Assembly: GCA_025464915.1 (NCBI GenBank)
Contig: JAODNF010000291.1
Coordinates: 1-10,746, forward strand
Origin: Frankiales bacterium
GTDB taxonomy: Bacteria > Actinomycetota > Actinomycetes > Mycobacteriales > SCTD01
DNA length: 10,746 nt
Direction of reading: 5' to 3'
Shown: in pieces, positions 5,501 to 10,746 of the stretch
Layout: each line of letters opens with the position of its first letter
Numbering within the stretch: the first letter of the stretch is position 1
Program-made: the position numbers and the translations under genes
Notes under the pieces: model-generated
What the model was told of the DNA's origin: nothing
Databases searched by the model: none
What the model saw: only the letters and a program-made list of their open reading frames with translations

Positions 5501-6673
5501 TCAGGCCTGTCGCGCGAGGTCGCGGGCCAGGTCGCCGCGGTCCTCGACGACCACGGCACCCAGCCCCTGCCAGGCCGCGGCCCGCTGCAGCTCCACCGTG
5601 AGGGCGGCCAGCGACTCCGGCGACCACTCCGGCTCCTTCCACGCCGTCATCACCCGCAGCACGCCGGCCTTCCGGTCGGACTTCAGGTCGACGCGCGCGC
5701 GGATCGCCTCGTCGTGCAGGAACAGCAGGCAGTAGTAGCCGTAGACCCGCTTCGCGGCGGGCGTGTAGATCTCGATGCGGTAGTCGACGCCCCAGAGCCG
5801 CTCGGTGCGGGCGCGCTCCCACACGAGCGGGTCGAAGGGCGAGAGCAGTGCCGCCCGCCGGACCCACCGCGGCCGGGCGGCGGTCGGGTCGAGGTAGGCC
5901 TTGTCGCCGTCGACGGTCACCGGGACGAGGGCTCCCTCGTCGACGAGCGACCGCAGCTCCTCGTCGGAGACCGGACCGCGCAGCCGGAAGTAGTCCTTGA
6001 GCGACCGTGCGGTGGCCACGCCGTGCGCCTTCGCCGACAGGGCCAGCAACGCGCGGTGGGCGTCGAGCAGGGACGGGGTCGGCAGGTCGAGGACGGCTGC
6101 CGGGAGGACCCGCTCGGTCAGGTCGTAGATCCGCTCGAACCCGGTCGTGCGGTGCCGGGTGGTCAACCGCCCGATCGAGAACAGGAACTCCAGCCCCACC
6201 TTGACGTGGTCCCAGTCCCACATCGTCCCGTTGCGGGCTCGCGGCCCGTCGCGCAACGCGCCGGCACCGGTCGGGCCACCCTCCTCGACCCGCTTCAGCA
6301 GCTCGTCGAGGACCGCGTCGTTCGTCTCGAACCCCCATCGCGCGATCCGTGACTCGTTGCGGGCCATCCGCCAGCGCAGCAGCGGGTGCAGCTCCACCGG
6401 CAGGAAGGACGCCTCGTGGCCCCAGAACTCGAACAGCTGCCGGCGACGGAAAGCGTAGCTGTCGAGCAGTCCGATGTCCCACGACCCGACCCGCGCGAAC
6501 ACGGGCATCGTGTGGGCGCGTGCGAACACGTTGACGCTGTCGATCTGCAGCAGCTGGGTCCGCTCGACGACGCGGCGCAGGTGCCGGGCGGTGACGGCCG
6601 GGGGCAGCGCGTCGTTGAAGCCCTGGGCCGCAAGGGCTATCCGGCGGGCCTGCCTCGTCGTCAGCCGCTCCAC
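5501..6673 (-). CDS. YcaQ/AlkX-type (HTH_42) DNA glycosylase
   Basis: A 390-residue winged-helix protein of Pfam HTH_42, the family of E. coli YcaQ (AlkX) and Streptomyces AlkZ. These excise bulky alkylated bases and unhook interstrand crosslinks. The N-terminal helices carry TQLLQIDSVNV, giving a Gln-Ile-Asp (Q43, D45) catalytic signature. That is the Q-x-D form of the YcaQ branch rather than the Q-x-Q form of AlkZ self-resistance proteins. Other family hallmarks are WGHEASFLP (84-92), LSPFDPLVW (277-285) and YRIEIYTPAAKRVYGYY (298-314). The start is taken as GTG 6673 because the protein then begins VERLTTRQARRIALAAQGF as in homologues. An ATG at 6712 is possible but adds 13 unlikely residues and overlaps the divergent GNAT gene. 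An AGGA 8 nt before the GTG could be the ribosome site. Repair activity is inferred from the family. Confidence 0.82.
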   Translation of the reverse strand: MERLTTRQARRIALAAQGFNDALPPAVTARHLRRVVERTQLLQIDSVNVFARAHTMPVFARVGSWDIGLLDSYAFRRRQLFEFWGHEASFLPVELHPLLRWRMARNESRIARWGFETNDAVLDELLKRVEEGGPTGAGALRDGPRARNGTMWDWDHVKVGLEFLFSIGRLTTRHRTTGFERIYDLTERVLPAAVLDLPTPSLLDAHRALLALSAKAHGVATARSLKDYFRLRGPVSDEELRSLVDEGALVPVTVDGDKAYLDPTAARPRWVRRAALLSPFDPLVWERARTERLWGVDYRIEIYTPAAKRVYGYYCLLFLHDEAIRARVDLKSDRKAGVLRVMTAWKEPEWSPESLAALTVELQRAAAWQGLGAVVVEDRGDLARDLARQA

Positions 6674-6679
6674 GTCTGC

Positions 6680-6686
6680 GATCCTG
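6680..6686. promoter_or_regulatory. Candidate shared bidirectional -10 region
   Basis: Only 19 bp (6674-6692) separate the two face-to-face GTG starts. Within it, GATCCT (6680-6685) on the plus strand and CAGGAT (6686-6681) on the minus strand both fit a loose NANNNT -10 hexamer. Each lies 7 nt from its own start codon. This would give two leaderless messages from one symmetrical core. The matches lack the leading T. On the minus strand the AGGA can instead be a Shine-Dalgarno, so this is tentative. Confidence 0.3.
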
Positions 6687-6692
6687 CCAGGC

Positions 6693-7145
6693 GTGCACGT
6701 CAGAACCGCCACCTCCGAGGACGCGCTCGCCGTCGAGACGGTCCGGACCCGGGGCTGGCAGGCCGCCTACCGCGGGATCGTCAGCGACGGCTACCTCGAC
6801 GCGATGGTCGTGGACTCCGAGCGCCGCGCCGGCCTCATCGGGCAGGACGGCGTGACGACCCTGGTCGCCGAGGAGGACGAGGTGCTGGGCATGGCGGTCT
6901 ACGGGCCCTCCCGCCACGGCGAGGGCACCGAGCTCTACGCCCTCTACGTCGACCCGGCTCACTGGCGGGCGGGGGTGGGTACGGCCCTGCTCGCCGCCTG
7001 CAACGGCCTGACCGAGCTGTGGGTGCTGCAGGACAACACCGGAGCGCAGGCGTTCTACGAGCAGCATGGTTTCAGGGCCGACGGCGGCAGCCAGGTCCTC
7101 GAGATCGACGGCCCCGTCACCGAGATCAGGATGCGTCGTGGCTGA
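6693..7145 (+). CDS. GNAT-family N-acetyltransferase (first of tandem pair)
   Basis: A 150-residue Gcn5-related N-acetyltransferase transferring acetyl from acetyl-CoA to an unidentified amine. The fold order is visible: N-terminal VRTATSEDA strand and helix, a WQAAYRGIV segment (22-30), and motif A LYALYVDPAHWRAGVGTALL (81-100) with the R-x-G-x-G-T pyrophosphate loop. Motif B, LWVLQDNTGAQAFYEQHGF (109-127), is the usual N-x-x-A-x-x-F-Y-x-x-x-G-F ending. The GTG at 6693 fits the family N-terminus, although the frame is open further upstream through the antisense YcaQ gene. No Shine-Dalgarno is present, so the message may be leaderless. It diverges from the YcaQ-like gene, and its end overlaps the second GNAT gene by 8 nt. 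The substrate is unknown. RimI-like protein acetylation, small-molecule detoxification or antibiotic acetylation are all possible. Confidence 0.82.
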   Translation: MHVRTATSEDALAVETVRTRGWQAAYRGIVSDGYLDAMVVDSERRAGLIGQDGVTTLVAEEDEVLGMAVYGPSRHGEGTELYALYVDPAHWRAGVGTALLAACNGLTELWVLQDNTGAQAFYEQHGFRADGGSQVLEIDGPVTEIRMRRG

Positions 7146-7638
7146 TGTCTCCGTGCGCCTCGCACGGCCCGAGGACGCCGAGCTCATCGCGCACGTGCAG
7201 CAGACGACCTGGGCGCAGGCCTACGCCTCGCTGGTCGGTGAGCTCGACGCGCCGCTCCAGCAGGTCGCAGCCGTCTGGCTCAACGCCGTCGAGTCGCCCC
7301 CCTCCCGCGAGCACCGGGTGCTCGTCGCCCTGGACGGCGGGACGGTCGTCGGCTTCGCCGCGTCCGAGCCCGTCGCGGCGGACGAGGTCGAGCTGTCGGC
7401 CCTCATGGTCGATCCCCGGTGGGGACGGCGTGGTCACGCGTCCCGGCTGCTGCAGGCCTGCGTCGAGCACTGGTCCGCCTTCGACGTCGCGACGACGTGG
7501 GTGTTCGAGGCCGACACCGTCCTTGCCGGCTTCCTCGCGTCAGCCGGGTGGGAGCCTGACGGGCTCGCGCGGGGGCTCGACACCGGCGCCCGGGTCGTGC
7601 CCCAGCGCAGGTTGCACGTCGGCCTCAGGTCCGACTGA
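7138..7638 (+). CDS. GNAT-family N-acetyltransferase (second of tandem pair)
   Basis: A 166-residue acetyltransferase of the same superfamily. VRLARPEDAELIAHVQ (6-21) is followed by TTWAQAYASLV (23-33). Motif A is VELSALMVDPRWGRRGHASRLL (84-105) with the acetyl-CoA loop RWGRRGHA, and there is a weaker motif B around FEADTVLAGFLASAGWEP (123-140). The N-terminal halves of this protein and its upstream neighbour align by eye (SEDA/PEDA, then W-x-x-A-Y). This suggests an old tandem duplication or two members of one subfamily. The GTG at 7138 lies inside the last codons of the first gene (8-nt overlap), with AGG 7 nt upstream, so translation is coupled. The 3' end overlaps the convergent membrane-protein gene by 14 bp. 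The motif-B asparagine seen in the first GNAT is not evident here, so the two may differ in activity. Confidence 0.8.
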   Translation: MADVSVRLARPEDAELIAHVQQTTWAQAYASLVGELDAPLQQVAAVWLNAVESPPSREHRVLVALDGGTVVGFAASEPVAADEVELSALMVDPRWGRRGHASRLLQACVEHWSAFDVATTWVFEADTVLAGFLASAGWEPDGLARGLDTGARVVPQRRLHVGLRSD

Positions 7639-8062
7639 CCCGTTCGAGCTCGATGGCCCTGCGCATGGCACGCCGGCCCCGCGAGGCGTCCCGCGCGGCG
7701 TCGTAGGCAAGGGCCAGCTTGAACCAGCTGCGCCAGTCGTCGGGGCTCGCCTCCGCCTCAGCCTTGCGCCGCTCGAACAGCGCGTCGGCGGCGTCGCGCT
7801 GCACCCGTCCCGACGGCAGGGTCGGCAGGTCGTCCTCGACGAAGCCCTCGCCGAACAGCCGCTCGCCGAGGCGCTGAGAAGCGCTCGCGAGACGGACCTC
7901 GCCGAGCACCAGCACGAGACCGAGCAGGACGAGCAGCAGCACGCCGACGCCGAGGAAGACCCCCGTCAGCGTTCCCGTCGCGAACAGCTCGAGGGCGCGC
8001 CAGCCGAGATAACCGCCGACGAGGACGACTCCGGCGACGACCAGGACGGCCCAGCGCTTCAC
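7625..8062 (-). CDS. Small membrane protein with TPR-like C-terminus
   Basis: A 145-residue protein of unknown function. Two hydrophobic helices are evident (about 4-20 and 33-54), the second very Leu/Val-rich. They are followed by an acidic/basic linker and a cytoplasmic-type helical tail: ADALFERRKAEAEASPDDWRS is followed by KLALAYDAARDASRGRRAMRRAIELE. The spacing and the A-Y/A-A-I-E-L pattern resemble one or two degenerate TPR units, hinting at protein interaction at the membrane. The GTG start overlaps the dapB stop (GTGA, 4 nt), there is no Shine-Dalgarno, and the gene ends the pnp-M16-dapB run. Its production should therefore depend on dapB translation. Small membrane proteins beside dapB occur in other actinomycetes to my recollection, but I know of no assigned role. 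Confidence 0.7.
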   Translation of the reverse strand: MKRWAVLVVAGVVLVGGYLGWRALELFATGTLTGVFLGVGVLLLVLLGLVLVLGEVRLASASQRLGERLFGEGFVEDDLPTLPSGRVQRDAADALFERRKAEAEASPDDWRSWFKLALAYDAARDASRGRRAMRRAIELERVSRT

Positions 8063-8781
8063 CGGTCGAGCAGGTGCTCCAGGCCCACCGTCAGGCCCGG
8101 GTGCTTCGCGACCTCCCGGACGCCGAGCAGCACGCCCGGCATGAAGGAGGCGCGGTCGTAGGAGTCGTGCCGGATCGTGAGGCTCTCGCCGCCGCCGGAC
8201 AAGATGACCTCCTGGTGCGCGACCAGGCCCTGCAGCCGCAGCGCGTGCACCGGGATGCCGTCGACGACCGCGCCGCGAGCGCCCTCCAGCGACTCGCTGG
8301 TGGCGTCCGGCATCGGAGGCATGCCCTTGCGCGCCTCGGCGACGAGCTGCGCCGTGCGGCGGGCGGTGCCGGACGGGGCATCGGCCTTGCCGGTGTGGTG
8401 CAGCTCGACGATCTCGACGCTCTCGAAGTAGCGGGCAGCGGCCGCGGAGAACTGCATCATCAGGACGGCGGCGATGCCGAAGTTGGGGGCGATGAGGACG
8501 CTGACCTCGGTGCCGTCGAGCCAGCTCTTCAGCTGCGCGAGGCGCTCGTCGTTGAAGCCGGTCGTGCCGACGACGGCGTGCACGCCGGCGTCGATGCAGG
8601 CCTTCAGGTTGTCCATCACCGCGGTCGGGTGCGTGAAGTCGACGGCCACGTCGACGTCGTCGAGGTCGAGGGCGTCACCGACGTCGTACGCCGGACCGAG
8701 CTCGAGGTCCTCCGCTGCGGTCACCGCCTTGACGACCTCGGAGCCCATCCGGCCCTGCGCGCCGATGACTGCGACCTTCAC
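8059..8781 (-). CDS. dapB: 4-hydroxy-tetrahydrodipicolinate reductase
   Basis: DapB reduces the DapA product (via its dehydrated form) with NAD(P)H to tetrahydrodipicolinate, the second step of lysine/diaminopimelate synthesis. The 240-residue length matches actinobacterial DapB. The Rossmann loop is VIGAQGRMG (5-13). VGTTGF (71-76) follows, and the catalytic signature ELHHTGKADAPSGTA (126-140) carries H128 and H129, K132 and the substrate-binding PSGTA. The frame extends upstream, but GTG 8781 is the start: the sequence MKVAVIGAQGRMG is canonical, and a GGAGG lies 7 nt before it. It overlaps the M16 peptidase stop by 4 nt (GTGA) and in turn overlaps the membrane gene by 4 nt. Identification is secure. 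Confidence 0.96.
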   Translation of the reverse strand: MKVAVIGAQGRMGSEVVKAVTAAEDLELGPAYDVGDALDLDDVDVAVDFTHPTAVMDNLKACIDAGVHAVVGTTGFNDERLAQLKSWLDGTEVSVLIAPNFGIAAVLMMQFSAAAARYFESVEIVELHHTGKADAPSGTARRTAQLVAEARKGMPPMPDATSESLEGARGAVVDGIPVHALRLQGLVAHQEVILSGGGESLTIRHDSYDRASFMPGVLLGVREVAKHPGLTVGLEHLLDR

Positions 8782-10046
8782 TGGAGTGCCTCCGAGAAGT
8801 CCTGGTCGGGGAACGGACCGATGATGCCGAGCGACAGCGGGCGCGTCAGCACCAGGTCCGCCACGGTGCGCACGTCGTCGGGGGTGACGGCGTCGATGCG
8901 GGCGACGAGCTCGTCGACGGTGAGAACCTCGTTGTGCACGAGGGCGGCCTTGCCGATGCGGCTCATCTGGGCGCCGGTGTCCTCGAGCCCGAGGACGAGC
9001 GAGCCGCGCATGGCGCCCTTCGCGCGCTCGACCTCCTCGTCGGCGAGGCCCTTCTCCGCGGCGCTCGCCAGCTCGGCGCGCGCGATCCTCAGGACCTCGT
9101 CGACGCGGGACGGCGCGCAACCCGCGTAGACCCCGAACAGGCCGCCGTCGTCGTGCGCGCTGACGTAGGAGTAGGTGCTGTAGACCAGGCCACGCTTCTC
9201 GCGGATCTCCTGGAACAGCCGGCTGCTCATGCCGCCGCCGAGGCCCGTGGAGAGCACCGAGAGCGCCCACCGCAGGTCGTGGTCGCGGGGCAGCGCGTGC
9301 ATCCCGAGGACCAGGTGCGCCTGCTCGGTGGGTCGCTCCTCGACGACGACGCCCGACAGCTCCTCCGGCGCGGCCCTCACGATCTCCCCAGCACTCCGGT
9401 GCTTTGGAAATCCGGAGAAGGAGCGGCGTACGAGGTCGACGGCCGCGTCGTGGTCGAGGTTGCCCGCGATGCTGACCACCATGCGCTCCGGCTGGTAGCG
9501 GCCGCGGAAGTAGCCGGCGATCGCGTCGGCCGTCAGGGACTCGATGCTCTCGACCGACCCGATGACGCGGCGGCCCAGCGGGTGGTCGCCGTACAGCGCC
9601 TCGGCGAAGGCGTCGTGGACGACGTCCCCGGGGTCGTCGTCGTGCATCGAGATCTCTTCGCAGATGACGCCGCGCTCGGACTCGACGTCCTCGGCCGCCA
9701 CGTTGGCGCTGGTCACCAGGTCGCTGACGACGTCGACGGCCAGCGGCAGGTCCTCGTCGAGGGTCCTCGCGTAGTAGCAGGTGTACTCCTTGGCGGTGAA
9801 GGCGTTCAGCTCACCGCCCACGGCGTCCATGCACGCGGAGATCTCCAGGGCGTCGCGCTTCGCGGTCCCCTTGAACAGCAGGTGCTCGAGGAAGTGGCTG
9901 GCCCCGTGCTCGCCCGGCGCCTCGTCACGCGACCCGACGCCGACCCACACCCCGAAGGCGGTGCTCCGGACGCCGGGCACCCTCTCGGTGACAACGCGCA
10001 GGCCCCCGTCCAGCAGCGTCTGCTGGAAGGGAGCCTGCGTCGTCAA
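8778..10046 (-). CDS. M16-family zinc metallopeptidase
   Basis: A 422-residue member of peptidase family M16 (pitrilysin/processing-peptidase type, M16B by size). The inverted zinc motif is H51-F-L-E54-H55 (ASHFLEHLLFKGT), with the third ligand E131 in VICEEI. The C-terminal half-domain carries GMSSRLFQEIREKRGLVYS (272-290), the Arg/Tyr-containing loop that completes the active site. Thus both halves are intact and there is no signal peptide. The conserved actinobacterial position next to pnp and dapB is well known, but the physiological substrate is not. The start is an unusual TTG at 10046-10044, 7 nt after the pnp stop. I see no strong Shine-Dalgarno, so reinitiation after pnp is likely. 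A local stretch near 9394-9417 uses codons unlike the rest of the gene. Confidence 0.93.
   Translation of the reverse strand: MTTQAPFQQTLLDGGLRVVTERVPGVRSTAFGVWVGVGSRDEAPGEHGASHFLEHLLFKGTAKRDALEISACMDAVGGELNAFTAKEYTCYYARTLDEDLPLAVDVVSDLVTSANVAAEDVESERGVICEEISMHDDDPGDVVHDAFAEALYGDHPLGRRVIGSVESIESLTADAIAGYFRGRYQPERMVVSIAGNLDHDAAVDLVRRSFSGFPKHRSAGEIVRAAPEELSGVVVEERPTEQAHLVLGMHALPRDHDLRWALSVLSTGLGGGMSSRLFQEIREKRGLVYSTYSYVSAHDDGGLFGVYAGCAPSRVDEVLRIARAELASAAEKGLADEEVERAKGAMRGSLVLGLEDTGAQMSRIGKAALVHNEVLTVDELVARIDAVTPDDVRTVADLVLTRPLSLGIIGPFPDQDFSEALQ
9394..9417. repeat. Inverted repeat in an AT-richer patch inside the M16 gene
   Basis: CTCCGG at 9394-9399 and CCGGAG at 9412-9417 form 6-bp arms around a 12-bp, AT-richer loop. 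It lies in the M16 coding sequence at residues about 210-220 (the FPKHRS region), where third positions are A or T (TTT, CCA, AGT, GCT), unlike surrounding codons. No function can be assigned. Confidence 0.3.
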
Positions 10047-10053
10047 GTCGGTG

Positions 10054-10746
10054 CTACTCAGCCGCAGCTGCGGCCGGAGCCTCGGCGTTCTCGACCGGGG
10101 TCAGGCTGATCTTGCCGCGCTGGTCGATCTCGGTGATCTCGACCTGCAGCTTGTCGCCGACGTTCACGACGTCCTCGACCTTGCCCACGCGCTTGCCGTT
10201 GCCCAGCTTGCTGATGTGCACCAGGCCGTCCTTGCCCGGGATGAGGCTGACGAAGGCACCGAAGGCGGCGGTCTTCACGACCGTGCCCAGGAACCGCTCG
10301 CCGACCTTCGGCATCGTCGGGTTCGCGATCTGGTTGATGACCGCCATCGCGGCCTCGGCCGCGGTCCCGCTCGTGGCACCGATGTAGATCGTGCCGTCGT
10401 CCTCCACGGTGATGTCTGCACCCGTGTCGGCCTGGATCTGGTTGATCATCTTGCCCTTCGGCCCGATCACCTCACCGATCTTGTCCACGGGGATCTTCAC
10501 CGAGAGCACGCGCGGGGAATACGGCGACATCTCGTCGGGCTCGTCGATCGCCTCGTTCATGACCTCGAGGATCGCCAGCCGGGCCGTGCGGGCCTGCTGG
10601 AGAGCGCCGGCGAGGACCTGCGAGGGGATGCCGTCGAGCTTGGTGTCGAGCTGCAGCGCGGTGACGAACTGCGGGGTGCCGGCGACCTTGAAGTCCATGT
10701 CGCCGAACGCGTCCTCGGCACCCAGGATGTCGGTCAGGGTGGCGTA
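10054..10746 (-). CDS. pnp: Polynucleotide phosphorylase, C-terminal part (runs off right edge)
   Basis: PNPase degrades RNA 3'-to-5' by phosphorolysis and can also add tails. The visible 230 residues begin inside the second RNase PH domain, at ILGAEDAFGDMDFKVAG, whose acidic residues belong to the catalytic and metal site. They continue through the KH domain (about 83-140, with the GPKG loop in VIGPKGK at 93-99) and the S1 RNA-binding domain (about 148-218, GERFLGTVV to GKISLTPV). They end in a short Ala-rich tail. About 500 N-terminal residues lie outside the window. The in-frame ATG at 10698 is internal, not the start. The TAG stop (10056-10054) is 7 nt before the TTG of the M16 gene. In actinobacteria this enzyme is also called GpsI. 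Identification is secure. Confidence 0.96.
   Translation of the reverse strand, partial: YATLTDILGAEDAFGDMDFKVAGTPQFVTALQLDTKLDGIPSQVLAGALQQARTARLAILEVMNEAIDEPDEMSPYSPRVLSVKIPVDKIGEVIGPKGKMINQIQADTGADITVEDDGTIYIGATSGTAAEAAMAVINQIANPTMPKVGERFLGTVVKTAAFGAFVSLIPGKDGLVHISKLGNGKRVGKVEDVVNVGDKLQVEITEIDQRGKISLTPVENAEAPAAAAAE

Noticed and set aside
4506..7187. An 893-codon open frame on the minus strand, the longest in the window
   Set aside because: It is Arg/Pro/Ala-rich without domain patterns and runs antisense to the kinase, methyltransferase and GNAT genes and out of frame through the YcaQ-like gene. Long shadow frames are expected at this GC content.
6386..8161. A 591-codon open frame on the plus strand
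   Set aside because: Low-complexity translation overlapping both GNAT genes in a different frame and three other genes. No family features.
1..10746. tRNA, rRNA, riboswitch, CRISPR array, insertion sequence or attachment site
   Set aside because: Gene packing leaves little room, the largest gap being 234 bp. No clover-leaf, spaced repeat set, transposase or integrase was recognised, and no lysine-riboswitch-like leader precedes dapA or dapB.

Overview
The window is very GC-rich and compact, with frequent GTG starts. Its two ends carry the conserved actinobacterial blocks pnp - M16 peptidase - dapB and thyX - dapA - rnj. This points to a high-GC actinomycete. The gene order and the ThyX and RNase J sequences fit the Nocardioides/Propionibacteriales-like range, but the genus is an inference.

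Left block (1-2271, all minus strand, read right to left): thyX (flavin-dependent thymidylate synthase), dapA (dihydrodipicolinate synthase) and the N-terminal third of rnj (RNase J, running off the left edge). The dapA start lies 7 nt beyond the thyX stop, and a GATAAT -10-like hexamer overlaps that stop. Right block (7625-10746, all minus): the C-terminal end of pnp (running off the right edge), an M16 zinc peptidase, dapB and a small membrane protein with a TPR-like tail. These are packed with a 7-nt gap and then two 4-nt GTGA overlaps, so this is almost certainly one operon. DapA and DapB catalyse consecutive steps of lysine/diaminopimelate synthesis. RNase J and PNPase are both RNA-decay enzymes.

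Middle (2272-7638): a cassette of accessory-looking genes separates the two blocks, nearly all on the plus strand. A 234-bp divergent intergenic region carries a promoter with tandem TGA-NN-TCA boxes. It is followed by a ribbon-helix-helix (HicB/Arc-like) protein and a DUF4097-type beta-repeat protein. Next comes a translationally coupled pair, an aminoglycoside-phosphotransferase-fold kinase and a TylF/MycF-type O-methyltransferase, ended by a strong hairpin at 5441-5472. A YcaQ-type (HTH_42) DNA glycosylase lies on the minus strand and converges on that hairpin. Its start faces, across only 19 bp, the first of two overlapping tandem GNAT acetyltransferases. The second GNAT overlaps the end of the right-hand block tail-to-tail by 14 bp.

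The flanking housekeeping genes are confidently identified. The most interesting material is in the middle: a probably self-regulated RHH-DUF4097 pair with a visible operator array, and a set of small-molecule-modifying enzymes (kinase, methyltransferase, two acetyltransferases) beside a crosslink-repair glycosylase. No tRNA, rRNA, CRISPR array, transposase or integrase was seen, and no stretch longer than 300 bases lacks a gene.
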